A DNA stretch of 44,140 nt from Nitrospinota bacterium. Its GTDB lineage: Bacteria > Nitrospinota_A > UBA7883 > JACRGQ01. This document shows positions 15,321 through 23,688 of this stretch, piece by piece. Under the pieces are notes generated by a model, which was not told where the DNA came from, ran no database searches, and saw only the letters and a list, made by a program, of their open reading frames with translations. The stretch covers positions 1 to 44,140 of the forward strand of contig JACQEX010000061.1 in the NCBI GenBank assembly GCA_016200345.1, written 5' to 3'. A program made the translations under genes and the position numbers. Numbering within the stretch: position 1 is the stretch's first letter; each line of letters starts with the position of its first letter.

Positions 15321-15420
15321 TCCGCAGATTAGCGCAGATTACGCAGATTAAATACGGGAAAGAAGGCTTGGCCGCCCCTTCCCCGTTCCAATCTGTGTAA
15401 ATCGGCGTTAATCTGTGGTC
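15321..15420. repeat. Inverted arrays of CGCAGATTA-type units
   Basis: The left arm 15321-15350 has three near-identical units (CCGCAGATTA, GCGCAGATTA, CGCAGATTA). The right arm 15390-15420 has three complementary ones (AATCTGTG, AATCGGCG, AATCTGTG types). Folded together they give a long, imperfect stem around a 39-bp spacer. It lies between purN and the lpxC fusion and encodes nothing. Confidence 0.75.
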
Positions 15421-15444
15421 AAACATTGTTTCTTTTAGCCCGTC

Positions 15445-17448
15445 TTATCTGACGTAGTCGGCCACTATGCGCCGGGCGAGCAGAATATTTTCAGTGTGTC
15501 CCGTCATGTTGGCGGTGATTTTCGCGTTCAACGGCCTGCCTAGGAGATAGATGTCGCCCATCAGGTCGAGCGTTTTATGCCGCGAGAACTCGTTGTCGAA
15601 ACGCAGGGTGGTGTTTATCACCCGCTCGCCGTCTATTAGGATGAAGTTGCTAAGCTTGCCCCCCTCGGCGAACCCCTTCCCCTCGAATTTCTTTATGTGC
15701 TCCACAAACCCGAAGGTCCGCGCCGGGGCCACGCCCGACTTAAAGGACGCGACCCCCTCGGCGCCGTCGAACACGGCCGTCTGTTTCCCAACCGGTTGCG
15801 GGTAGTCCAGCCTGTACTCCACCACCAGCCTGTCGCACGGCTCGGCGAGGATGTATTTTTTATTTATGTCGCCGATTAAAATTTGTTCCTTCAAAACAAT
15901 CGGCTCCACCGCTCCCGCCTGTTCCACAACCCCGGCCTTCTCTATCATGTCGCACAGTTGCACCGCCGAGCCGTCCATAATAGGGACCTCCTCGCCGACT
16001 TTTATAAGCGCGTTCGTTATGCCGTACGCGTTTAACACCGCCATGAGGTGCTCGATGGTACGAAAGCTCACCGTCCCCTGTTGCAGTTTGGTCGCGTATT
16101 CGGTGGACTCCACAAAATCCACGTGCGCCTTCACCTGTCTGCCGGACGATATGTCGCCAAATATTATTCCGCTGTTCGCCGGCAGAGGGGCCAGGATTAT
16201 CCCGGTCTTAAGCCCGGAGTGCAGGCCAAGCCCGCAAAGCACCACGCTTTTGCCGATTGTTTTTTGCGTAAAGCCACCGCGGGCCGACGGCGCGGCAGTA
16301 CTCGCCCCGCCCAAAACCGGCTCGGCCGGCACGGAGTTCCCGGCGCCAAGGTTCACCTCGTCCTCGGAAATCTGAAGAGTGGGGCAGGCCATCACGGCGT
16401 TTTCAACCACGGAGTTTAGCTCCTTCACGTTGCCGGGCCAAGAATAGGTCGTCATTTTTTCCATCGCCTTGGGGGAGAGCCGGATGCCGGTCTTGCCGAA
16501 ATCCCAGCCCGCCGAGGTGACGAAATTGTCTATCATCTCGTTCACCCCCGCCCCTCTTTCGCAAAGAGGCGGAAGGGTTATCGGCCCGCCGGGAAAACAT
16601 TTTTCCAAAGCATGGCTCATTTTCGGGGCCTGCTCCCCCGGCGCCACGGTCACGGCCGCGACGAACGCCTTGTTCTCGCCCTTGACGGAGATTAACTCGG
16701 CAAGCCTGTCCTGCAGGGCCGGTTCCAGAAGGTTCGGGTTTTCCAAAAATATCGTGCCGGTGAGTTTTGCAAAGCTCGAATCGTCGCTTTTCGGGTCCTC
16801 GTCGGCGGCTCCAAAAAGCCCGTAAAACGCCGTGTTTGTAAGACGCCTGCAGGCCACCTTTATAAAGGTGTCGTTTCTCCTGTCGCTGACGGAGTGCAGA
16901 TACCGCGCGGAGTATTCCTTGCCCGACCCCGGCCCGCCCGTGATTAGCGCCGGCTCCACTATCAGCATCGGCTCGGAGCCGGAGGCCGCCATCTGTAGCC
17001 GGACTTTCACGCGGTCCATCGCCGGGCAACCGGTGATGTAGACGAGGCTTTCCGAGTCCCCCTTTTTCTTTTTTTCCGCCGAATGGTTGAGGGCGGCGGT
17101 GACGGTCTCGAGCATCCCCGAAAGCGAGAGCGGTTTTTCGAGAAAATGGAAGGCCCCCATTTTGGTGGCGCGGACCGCGGTGTCTATGCTCGCGTGGCCG
17201 GATATCATTACTACCTCGGTGGAGGAGTAAAGGCGGCGTATTTCGCGAAGGGTCTGAAGTCCGTCGCGCCTGCCGGGAAGCCAGATGTCCAAAAGGACGA
17301 GGTCGCTCTGCTGTTCTTGTAGCATTTTTAGCGCGTCGTCGCCGTTTTGCGCGGTTCGGACGGAGTACCCCTCGTCTGAGAGGATGCCCCTGAGTGAGTT
17401 GAGGATGTTTATCTCGTCGTCAACGACCAATATTTTTTCGCTGTGCAT
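15445..17448 (-). CDS. lpxC: Response regulator / degenerate NtrC AAA domain fused to LpxC deacetylase
   Basis: 667 residues. Receiver domain 5-120 with acidic pair D10-D11, phosphoacceptor D54 and K105. An NtrC-like AAA+ domain (130-350) keeps a Walker A (GGPGSGKE at 171) and YSWPGNVKELN, but the GAFTGA loop that contacts sigma-54 is absent and the Walker B reads GTIFLEN instead of FLDE, so it is probably not a working activator. The DNA-binding domain is replaced by a complete LpxC (393-667), the zinc enzyme of the committed lipid A step: H467 in EHLMA, H624 and D628 in HKTLDLMGD, and H651 in TGHTEN. The fusion suggests that phosphorylation controls lipid A synthesis. Confidence 0.92.
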   Translation of the reverse strand: MHSEKILVVDDEINILNSLRGILSDEGYSVRTAQNGDDALKMLQEQQSDLVLLDIWLPGRRDGLQTLREIRRLYSSTEVVMISGHASIDTAVRATKMGAFHFLEKPLSLSGMLETVTAALNHSAEKKKKGDSESLVYITGCPAMDRVKVRLQMAASGSEPMLIVEPALITGGPGSGKEYSARYLHSVSDRRNDTFIKVACRRLTNTAFYGLFGAADEDPKSDDSSFAKLTGTIFLENPNLLEPALQDRLAELISVKGENKAFVAAVTVAPGEQAPKMSHALEKCFPGGPITLPPLCERGAGVNEMIDNFVTSAGWDFGKTGIRLSPKAMEKMTTYSWPGNVKELNSVVENAVMACPTLQISEDEVNLGAGNSVPAEPVLGGASTAAPSARGGFTQKTIGKSVVLCGLGLHSGLKTGIILAPLPANSGIIFGDISSGRQVKAHVDFVESTEYATKLQQGTVSFRTIEHLMAVLNAYGITNALIKVGEEVPIMDGSAVQLCDMIEKAGVVEQAGAVEPIVLKEQILIGDINKKYILAEPCDRLVVEYRLDYPQPVGKQTAVFDGAEGVASFKSGVAPARTFGFVEHIKKFEGKGFAEGGKLSNFILIDGERVINTTLRFDNEFSRHKTLDLMGDIYLLGRPLNAKITANMTGHTENILLARRIVADYVR

Positions 17449-17493
17449 ATTTTCGTATAATACCCCGCTTCCGTTTCAGAAGGAAGCGCGGGT

Positions 17494-17612
17494 TCACCGC
17501 AAAGTCGCCAAGGGGGAAGTCAAACCACGAAAACCACAAAAAACACAAAAAACACGAAAATGGGAATGCTGGAATTTTCCCCGCATTTGTAGGGGCGACA
17601 CTCCTGTCGCCC
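17494..17612. repeat. Direct 'accacgaaaa' tract and GTAG-type REP hairpin
   Basis: Positions 17494-17562 form a low-complexity tract of accgcaaag, accacgaaa and aaaacacaa units, the third locus of this type in the window (others near 3745 and 14634). At 17589-17612, GTAG is followed by a perfect 8-bp stem GGGCGACA/TGTCGCCC with loop CTCC, the architecture of REP sequences mobilised by REP-associated tyrosine transposases. The gap 17449-17635 holds no gene. Confidence 0.7.
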
Positions 17613-17635
17613 ATTCACAGATTTCAACCTTAAAT

Positions 17636-18043
17636 TCACATAGCTGATAAAAATAGCGTTATTATCTGCGGGACTTTTTGGAAATGCGCGTCGGACGTCA
17701 GCACCTTCAGACCGTGTTGCATGGCCGAGGAGGCTATCCAGACGTCGTTTGTTGGAATAGGGGTTCCGCTTTCCCTCAGATGCCGGACAATGTTTGCGTA
17801 CCGTTCCGAAGTTTCCCCGTCAATGTTCAACACCCTCACCCTTGGGGATGACAAAAATTGCTCAAGAATCGCCCGGTTGGCCTTTTCGTTTTTCCCGCTG
17901 ACAAATCCTGCCAGCAATTCGCCCAAGGCGACCGGACTCAAAAAAATGCCGTCCGCCTCTTGAATTCTTTTTTTTGCGTCCTCGTTGCCGCGGATGAATT
18001 CGGAATATGCCGAGGTGTCGAGCATTATTAGGTTTTCTTCCAC
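17636..18043 (-). CDS. vapC: PIN-domain toxin, VapC type
   Basis: 135-residue PIN nuclease that would cleave RNA (often tRNA) when not held by its antitoxin. The N-terminal IMLDTSAYSEFIRG carries the first catalytic aspartate, SPVALGELLAGF the conserved glutamate, and TNDVWIASSAMQHGLKVLTSDAHF the later acidic residues. Two starts are possible: GTG at 18043, which follows GAGGAA and overlaps the antitoxin by 16 bases, and ATG at 18025, two bases after the antitoxin stop. Second gene of a two-gene module. Confidence 0.87.
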   Translation of the reverse strand: MEENLIMLDTSAYSEFIRGNEDAKKRIQEADGIFLSPVALGELLAGFVSGKNEKANRAILEQFLSSPRVRVLNIDGETSERYANIVRHLRESGTPIPTNDVWIASSAMQHGLKVLTSDAHFQKVPQIITLFLSAM

Positions 18044-18291
18044 AATTCCTCGTCAATTTTTCGCTGTCCACGGAGGTTTTTTTCGAACTCGTCAGCCTCG
18101 GCCTTCGTCCACGCCCCTGAAAGTCGGTCCAAATCGTGGTGAAGCGCCCTTTTTCCTTTCGCGCCCCCCACGGCCCGCTTTTCCAGCAGGGCGATAAACG
18201 CCTTGTTAAGGCTTAAGCCGTTTTTTTTCGCCTCCATTTTTACCAGTTTTTCAACGGCCTCCGGCACGCCCCTGATTGTAATCTGTTTCAA
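18028..18291 (-). CDS. vapB: Ribbon-helix-helix antitoxin, VapB type
   Basis: 87 residues from TTG 18291. The N-terminal LKQITIRGVPEAVEKLVKM then KKNGLSLNKAFIALLEK fits a ribbon-helix-helix DNA-binding domain. The C-terminal part is charged and probably wraps the toxin (DRLSGAWTKAEADEFEKNL). The TTG was chosen because GGAGG lies six bases upstream; a further in-frame TTG at 18309 lies ahead of that ribosome site. It should repress its own promoter through the operator at 18313-18339. Confidence 0.82.
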   Translation of the reverse strand: MKQITIRGVPEAVEKLVKMEAKKNGLSLNKAFIALLEKRAVGGAKGKRALHHDLDRLSGAWTKAEADEFEKNLRGQRKIDEELWKKT

Positions 18292-18312
18292 ATCCGACCT
18301 CCATCGCAATGT

Positions 18313-18368
18313 GACTCATTAATGACTCGCTACGACTCTATTTTTGCATCATAAGTCCCGCTTGTCAA
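18313..18368 (-). promoter_or_regulatory. VapBC promoter and operator candidates
   Basis: Minus strand TTGACA (18363-18368), 17-bp spacer, AAAAAT (18340-18345). Just downstream, the plus strand shows three GACTC units spaced 11 and 10 bp (18313, 18324, 18334), overlapping the perfect palindrome TCATTAATGA (18316-18325). The placement suits autoregulation by the toxin-antitoxin complex. Confidence 0.5.
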
Positions 18369-18446
18369 AAATTTAAAATTTGCGAAAAATCCCGCGAAAT
18401 TTCGGGGCTTTGCGCGAAGGAAAAACCGGGGTACACTAGGTGGCCT

Positions 18447-19406
18447 ATGTCTTGCCAACGCATTACGCAATTTCTCGCCGTTTTGACCGCGGCACTTCTC
18501 TCGACTTTTGCCTGCGACACGAAGAAGGCGCCGGGAACTACGGCTGACGAGGTCGTGGCCGTGGTAAACATGAAGGAAATCCGGGGAAGGGAGTTTCAAA
18601 AGGAATACTCCTCCTTTAAAAAACGGATAAAACTGGGGGACGCCAACAACGAGGAGTTGGAAAAAAAGATACGCAACGGCGTCATGGACACTATGATCCA
18701 ACGCAGGCTCATAAAAGAGGAGGCCGAGAAGGCCGGGATAACCATAACCCCCAAGATGGAGGAGGACGCCGTGGCCGCGTTGCTGAACGGACTCCCCCCC
18801 ACAAGCATGAAGGGCATTCTGGAAAAACAGGGGCAGACCTACGACGAGTGGAAGGAGTCCGTCGCGCACAATCTGCTGATGGAAAAATTATTGGCGATAA
18901 AAATATCGAAGATGGTGTCCGTCACCGACGACGAGGTCAGGAAATACTACGACGAGCACCCGGACGAGTTTAAAAAACCGGCCCGGGCAAGGGTGTTGAA
19001 CATTTTGACCGACAACGCGGACGACGCCGAAAAGATTCGGGGCAGTCTGGCGAACGGCGCGGATTTTTCAGAGATGGCAAAAAAGTACTCCAAAAGCCCC
19101 GAGGCTGAACAAGGGGGCGACCTGGGGATGACGGAGGAGGGCCAGATGCCGAAGGAGCTTGACGAGGTTATTTTCAAGCTTAAGGAAAACGAGACCAGCA
19201 AGGTGATAAAATCGGCGTACGGGTTCCAAATCATAAGGGTTACGAAAACGGAAAAGGCCGGGATAACGCCGTTTCAGGACGCGAAAGAGAAGATACACAA
19301 CAGGATGTTTCAAGAACGATTGGAAAAGAGGTTTTCAGAATGGTTGCAGGAACTGAGAAGAAACGCCAAGGTCACGGTCTACACCGACAAATTGTACCGG
19401 TTATAG
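18447..19406 (+). CDS. Parvulin-type peptidyl-prolyl isomerase, lipoprotein
   Basis: 319 residues. The signal sequence ends in a lipobox-like LLSTFAC (C23), so it is probably tethered to a membrane in the periplasm. An N-terminal SurA-like helical chaperone region (about 35-170) contains VVNMKEIRGREFQKEY. The parvulin domain (about 180-275) shows FSEMAKKYSKSPEAEQGGDL and YGFQIIRV. It likely helps fold exported or outer-membrane proteins. It overlaps the next isomerase by 67 bases, so they form an operon. Confidence 0.85.
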   Translation: MSCQRITQFLAVLTAALLSTFACDTKKAPGTTADEVVAVVNMKEIRGREFQKEYSSFKKRIKLGDANNEELEKKIRNGVMDTMIQRRLIKEEAEKAGITITPKMEEDAVAALLNGLPPTSMKGILEKQGQTYDEWKESVAHNLLMEKLLAIKISKMVSVTDDEVRKYYDEHPDEFKKPARARVLNILTDNADDAEKIRGSLANGADFSEMAKKYSKSPEAEQGGDLGMTEEGQMPKELDEVIFKLKENETSKVIKSAYGFQIIRVTKTEKAGITPFQDAKEKIHNRMFQERLEKRFSEWLQELRRNAKVTVYTDKLYRL

Positions 19407-20332
19407 CGGCGGTTCTGCTTTTTGCCTCCGCCCCGTCCGCGCACGCGCGGGAAAAGACGGACAGCGTGGCCGCCTCCGTGAACGGTGAGATAATCCTGCT
19501 GTCCGAGGTGCGCGAGCGAATGTTTCAGATGAACTCATTGAACCAGGATCCCAACGCGTCCTCCACGAAGTTGAAGGAGGCGCTTGACACGCTGGTGGAG
19601 GAAAAACTCATCATCCTGTTCGGAAAAGAAAAGGATGTAAAAAACACATCCTACGAGATTGACAAGGCGGTGGAAGATTTTAGGGGACGGGCCGAGGCGC
19701 AGGGGGCCGATTTTAACGCCTCTTTGGAACGCGCGGGCCTGACCATGGAGCGGTACAGGGCCATGTTGGGCGAACAGCTCATCGCCCGGAAGGTTTTGGA
19801 CATGGAGGTGCGCAACGAGGTGCACATTTCGGACGACGACGTGGCGCAATTTTACAGGCAACACGCGGACCTCTTTTCCGCGAGGCCGAAGGCGCGAATA
19901 AGCCACATCCTAAAATATCTTAAAAAGACCGCCACGGAGGAGGACTTCGCCGACGCGCTAAAGGTCATAACCGGCATACGAAAGGAGATAACCGACGGGC
20001 TCGATTTTGCCGAGGCCGCAAAAAAATATTCCGAGGACCCCTCGCGGGACACGGGCGGCGACCTTGGCGAGGTGGTCGGCGGCCAGATGGTGCCGGAGTT
20101 CGACAAGGCGGCGTTTGCGCTGAACCCCGGGGAGATTAGCCAGCCGATCCGCACGCAGTTCGGCTGGCATCTCATCAAGGTTTTCTCCAAGTCCGGCGCC
20201 GAGGCGGCGCCGATGGACAAGGTCAAGGGGGAGATATTGAACAGGATTTTTATGGAGCGCTTTCAAACGACGAAGGCCGACTGGATTAAAAGGATTAAAA
20301 AGGACGCATTGATAGACATCAAGCTTAAATAA
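19340..20332 (+). CDS. SurA-like periplasmic peptidyl-prolyl isomerase
   Basis: 330 residues. A long basic N-region precedes a cleavable signal (IVPVIAAVLLFASAPSAHA). The chaperone part begins VAASVNGEIILLSEVRERM, the hallmark of SurA/PrsA proteins. One parvulin domain follows, with ISHILKYLKK, FAEAAKKYSEDPSRDTGGDLG and FGWHLIKVF (about 190-290). There is only one isomerase domain, against two in E. coli SurA. The ATG at 19340 lies inside the previous gene and has an AGAGG site eight bases upstream. It is likely an outer-membrane-protein chaperone working with the preceding lipoprotein. Confidence 0.86.
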   Translation: MVAGTEKKRQGHGLHRQIVPVIAAVLLFASAPSAHAREKTDSVAASVNGEIILLSEVRERMFQMNSLNQDPNASSTKLKEALDTLVEEKLIILFGKEKDVKNTSYEIDKAVEDFRGRAEAQGADFNASLERAGLTMERYRAMLGEQLIARKVLDMEVRNEVHISDDDVAQFYRQHADLFSARPKARISHILKYLKKTATEEDFADALKVITGIRKEITDGLDFAEAAKKYSEDPSRDTGGDLGEVVGGQMVPEFDKAAFALNPGEISQPIRTQFGWHLIKVFSKSGAEAAPMDKVKGEILNRIFMERFQTTKADWIKRIKKDALIDIKLK

Positions 20333-20341
20333 AGGCGGTTT

Positions 20342-21361
20342 ATGGACAGAAAAGAGATTAAGACGCTCGGGTTGCTATCCGGCGGGCTGGACAGCACCAT
20401 CGCGGTGAAGCTGATGATACAGCTTGGTTACGACGTGACGGTTTTGAACTTTATGAGCCCGTTTTGCAACTGCACCAAGAAGCACGACGGATGCAAAAGC
20501 GCCGCGCACAAACTCGCGAACGAAATGGATTTGCGGATAAAGGGCGTGTTCATGGGCGAGGAGTACATCGAGATGCTAAGGGCGCCAAAACACGGCGTCG
20601 GCAAGGGGATTAATCCCTGCCTCGACTGCCGGATAATGATGTTCAAGCAGGCCAAGGAGGCGATGGACGAGATAGGCGCGAAATTCATATTCACCGGCGA
20701 GGTGCTGAGCCAGCGCCCCATGTCGCAGATGAGAAACAGACTGCACCAGATTGAAAACGAGGCCGGCCTCAAGGGGCTCATCGTAAGGCCGCTTTCCGCC
20801 GCGCTTTTGGAGCCGACCATCCCGGAAAAAATGGGGTGGATAAACCGCGAGGAGATGCTCTCGATTTCCGGCAGGTCCCGAAAACCGCAGATTGAGATTG
20901 GAAGGGAGATGGGGATGGACGAGGAGAGCTTTTGCTCCTCAGGCGGCTGTCTGCTGACCGACGGCCACTTCGCGGCCAAAATGCGCGACCTTCTTTCGCA
21001 CACGCAAAAAACCTCCGTCGGCGAGACGCGCCTCCTCAGGGTGGGCAGGCATTTTCGGGTCTCCGACAAGTGCAAGGTCATCGTCGGCAGAAACGAGCAG
21101 GAAAACGACAAGCTGGAGAAGATGGCCGCCGACGGGGACTTCGTCGTCCGCATTAAAAACTACAAGGGGCCGATGGTGCTGGTCTGCGGCTCCGAGGTCG
21201 ACGCCGACACCCGGGTCGCCGCGGAAATAGCCATAAGATACAGCGACGCGCCTAGGGACGAGGATGTGGAGGTGGAGGTCTCAAGACTCGGATCCGCCGA
21301 AAACGTCCCCTTTATGTCCCGCGCCATCAGCGAGGCGCGAATAGAAGGCATGCGCGTTTAA
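20342..21361 (+). CDS. PP-loop tRNA thiolase-like protein (ThiI/MnmA-like)
   Basis: 339 residues. The PP-loop SGGLDST (about 14-20) adenylates a substrate, and cysteine pairs CNCTKKHDGC, CLDC and CSSGGC suggest a metal or iron-sulfur site as in TtuA-like thiolases. The middle part includes FTGEVLSQRPMSQM, common to ThiI-type enzymes. The C-terminal 110 residues (from about VGETRLLRVGRHFRV) form a separate, possibly RNA-binding domain; I recall this arrangement as often annotated thiouridylase/DUF814, without certainty. A cysteine desulfurase 150 bp downstream would be the sulfur source. The exact tRNA position modified is unknown. Confidence 0.7.
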   Translation: MDRKEIKTLGLLSGGLDSTIAVKLMIQLGYDVTVLNFMSPFCNCTKKHDGCKSAAHKLANEMDLRIKGVFMGEEYIEMLRAPKHGVGKGINPCLDCRIMMFKQAKEAMDEIGAKFIFTGEVLSQRPMSQMRNRLHQIENEAGLKGLIVRPLSAALLEPTIPEKMGWINREEMLSISGRSRKPQIEIGREMGMDEESFCSSGGCLLTDGHFAAKMRDLLSHTQKTSVGETRLLRVGRHFRVSDKCKVIVGRNEQENDKLEKMAADGDFVVRIKNYKGPMVLVCGSEVDADTRVAAEIAIRYSDAPRDEDVEVEVSRLGSAENVPFMSRAISEARIEGMRV

Positions 21362-21393
21362 ACCATTTTTAGTTTTCATGAATAGTGCAATTT

Positions 21394-21476
21394 TGTCATT
21401 CCCGCGAAAGCGGGAATCCATTGCCTCCAAAAACCTAACAAAAGGAATTGGATGCCGGGTCAGGCCCGGCATGACA
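21394..21476. repeat. Paired-hairpin intergenic element (TGTCAT ends)
   Basis: TGTCAT at 21394 and ATGACA at 21471-21476 are inverted ends. Inside are two hairpins: ATTCCCGC/GCGGGAAT around GAAA (21398-21417) and GCCGGG/CCCGGC (21454-21470). Elements of this composition are common in proteobacterial genomes, including the Neisseria dRS3 type. It sits between the thiolase and the desulfurase, 37 bases before the latter's start. Confidence 0.75.
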
Positions 21477-21513
21477 GTAAATGCCAAAATCTCCTCAGGA
21501 GGTGACGACGGCG

Positions 21514-22686
21514 ATGAATAAAAACGGCCCGGTTTATTTGGACTACAACTCCACGACGCCTGTCCACCCGGAGGTGCTGGAGGAGATGCTCCCCTACCTG
21601 AGGGAAAATTTCGGCAACCCCTCCAGCGCGCACTCGCTCGGACGCAAGGCGAAAGCCCGCATCGAGGAGGCGCGCGAAAAAACCGCCGCGCTCGTCGGAG
21701 CGGATCCGCGCGAGATAATTTTTTGTTCCGGCGGAACCGAGTCGGACAACCTCGCGCTTAAGGGCGCGGCGTGGAGCAAGCCCAGGGACGGCTCGTGGAC
21801 GGTGCTGACCTCCCCGGTGGAGCACTCCGCCGTCTTGAAAACCGCCGAATATCTTGCTGGAAACGGATATCGCCGCAGGACGGCGCGCGTCTACGCCGAC
21901 GGCACGGTGGATTTGGCGAGCGTCTCGGAGATGTTGGACGAAAAAGTCGCCGTCGTCTCCGTGATGCACTCGAACAACGAAACGGGAACGATTCAGCCCG
22001 TGGCGGAAATTTCCAAAATTGCGAGGAAGCGCGGCGTGCCGACGCATTCGGACGCGGTGCAAAGCGCCGGAAAAGTGCGGCTGGACGTGCGGGAGCTTGG
22101 GGTGGATTTCCTCTCCCTTTCGGCGCACAAACTATACGGCCCGAAGGGGGTTGGCTGTCTTTACGTCCGCAACGGGGTAAAAATCGGCCCCATCGTCAAC
22201 GGCGGCGGCCACGAGCGCGGGCTAAGGGCGGGCACGGAAAACGTGGCCGGGATAATCGGTTTTGGCAAGGCGTGTGAAATCGCGGCAAAAAAAATAGACT
22301 CGGAGGCCCTGCGCATCTCCGCTTTGAGGGACGACTTGGAAAAAAGGCTTTTAAGCGCGATTCCGTCGGCGTTTATAAACGGCCGGGGCGGGAGAAGACT
22401 ACCCAACACAACCAACATATGTTTCGCCCCCGGAATCGCCGAGGCGGTGATGATTAAATGCGATCTTGCCGGAATCGCCGTTTCCGGCGGCTCCGCGTGC
22501 GCCTCCGGTTCGATCGAGCCGTCCCATGTTTTAATGGCGATGGGCGTTTCGAGGGAAAACGCGCTCGGCTCCATAAGAATCAGCCTTGGCGCCGGAAGCA
22601 CTCCGGCGGACGTCGAATATGCGGCGCGAATGTTGCCGAAAATAACCGCCGAGATTCTTTCCGCAAACAGCCGACAATCTGTTTAG
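21514..22686 (+). CDS. Cysteine desulfurase (NifS/IscS family)
   Basis: 390 residues; a PLP enzyme that strips sulfur from cysteine for tRNA thiolation or Fe-S clusters. YLDYNSTTPVHPEV opens the protein, CSGGTESDNLAL binds the cofactor phosphate, HSDAVQSAGK and SAHKLYGPKGVG (PLP lysine) follow, and SGGSACASGS holds the catalytic cysteine. The start at 21514 has AGGAGGTGA upstream; an in-frame ATG at 21481 lacks such a site and abuts the repeat. Short spacing to the thiolase gene suggests a shared sulfur relay. NifS type seems likelier than SufS from the SGGSAC loop. Confidence 0.92.
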   Translation: MNKNGPVYLDYNSTTPVHPEVLEEMLPYLRENFGNPSSAHSLGRKAKARIEEAREKTAALVGADPREIIFCSGGTESDNLALKGAAWSKPRDGSWTVLTSPVEHSAVLKTAEYLAGNGYRRRTARVYADGTVDLASVSEMLDEKVAVVSVMHSNNETGTIQPVAEISKIARKRGVPTHSDAVQSAGKVRLDVRELGVDFLSLSAHKLYGPKGVGCLYVRNGVKIGPIVNGGGHERGLRAGTENVAGIIGFGKACEIAAKKIDSEALRISALRDDLEKRLLSAIPSAFINGRGGRRLPNTTNICFAPGIAEAVMIKCDLAGIAVSGGSACASGSIEPSHVLMAMGVSRENALGSIRISLGAGSTPADVEYAARMLPKITAEILSANSRQSV

Positions 22687-22784
22687 AAATCGGCTTAAAA
22701 CGTGGTATAAGTGAGCCTAAGGCCCAAATTTACGCGGGTTTTAGGGAAGTGTTCTAAAAAAAATATTTTCATGAGGGACTGAAA

Positions 22785-23675
22785 ATGGCCGAAAACAAAT
22801 ACGGCTCTGACGATGATGATTCCTTGGATAAATTCGAACAAAAAATGAAGGGCGACGAAAAAAGCAAGTCCCGACAGGGAATGATTAGAATTTTCTTGGT
22901 CGTTCTTGTTCTCGTCCTTGGCGGCTACCTCTATTACAGCCGATTTATGTCCCCGCAGGAGGCGGTCGTAGAGCCGCCGCCCACACCCGCGCCGGTGCCC
23001 GCACCCGCGCCAGCCGAACCAAAAAAAGTTGAAACGCCGGCCGTTGTCGCGACCCCTGTCAAACCGAAGGTGGAATCAAAAGAGACCGTCGCAAAAGACG
23101 CCAAATCCAAAAAAGACGTGCAAAAAGGGGCGAAATCAGACATGGCCCGCGCCGAGAAACCGTCGAAGGAAAAAGGCGAGAAGGCGGCAAAAATCAGGCC
23201 GTCCGAGGAGAAAAAGGCCTCTGGAAAATACATGGTGGTGGTCGGCTCGTTTGCCGTGGAGTCGAACGCGACCAGGCTTGTGGCCCGGCTTGAAAAGGCG
23301 GGGCTTGCGCCGGAGACCGCAAAGGGAAACATCGCCGTCAAACGGCCCGTGGTCTATTACAAAAATTTCAAATACAAAGAGCTTGCCGACAAGGAATCCG
23401 CCAAAATGGACGAGAAGGGTTACAAGAACACTGTTGACATAATCGGCGCGGGTCAGTACGCCCTTAATCTTGGGCAGTTCAACACGCAGAAAGAGGCCGA
23501 GGCCCGGGCCAAAAGCCTAACGGAAAAAGGGTTTGAATCCACGGTCGGCCACAAGTCGGTTCGCACCGACGTGACGACGGTCAGGATGAACGGCGTGGCG
23601 GACGACGAAAAGCTTAAGGAAATAAAGGAAAAACTCGAGAAGGAAAAACTTCCGTTTATAGTTCGTAAAAATTAG
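22785..23675 (+). CDS. Membrane-anchored protein with two SPOR-like domains
   Basis: 296 residues. A short acidic cytoplasmic head (DDDDSLDKFEQKMK) is followed by one membrane segment (about 33-51). A Pro/Ala then Lys-rich linker (about 60-145) can span the periplasm, and two repeats follow, each starting like a SPOR domain (YMVVVGSFAVESNATRLVAR and YALNLGQFNTQKEAEARAKS). SPOR domains bind denuded peptidoglycan at division sites. The ribosome site GAGGGA lies six bases before the ATG. Role in division or envelope maintenance inferred. Confidence 0.75.
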   Translation: MAENKYGSDDDDSLDKFEQKMKGDEKSKSRQGMIRIFLVVLVLVLGGYLYYSRFMSPQEAVVEPPPTPAPVPAPAPAEPKKVETPAVVATPVKPKVESKETVAKDAKSKKDVQKGAKSDMARAEKPSKEKGEKAAKIRPSEEKKASGKYMVVVGSFAVESNATRLVARLEKAGLAPETAKGNIAVKRPVVYYKNFKYKELADKESAKMDEKGYKNTVDIIGAGQYALNLGQFNTQKEAEARAKSLTEKGFESTVGHKSVRTDVTTVRMNGVADDEKLKEIKEKLEKEKLPFIVRKN

Positions 23676-23688
23676 TTTTATACGACGG

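Noticed and set aside
15321-15420. CRISPR array
   Set aside because: Units are only about 10 bp with no 25-40 bp spacers, the arms are inverted, and no cas gene is in the window.
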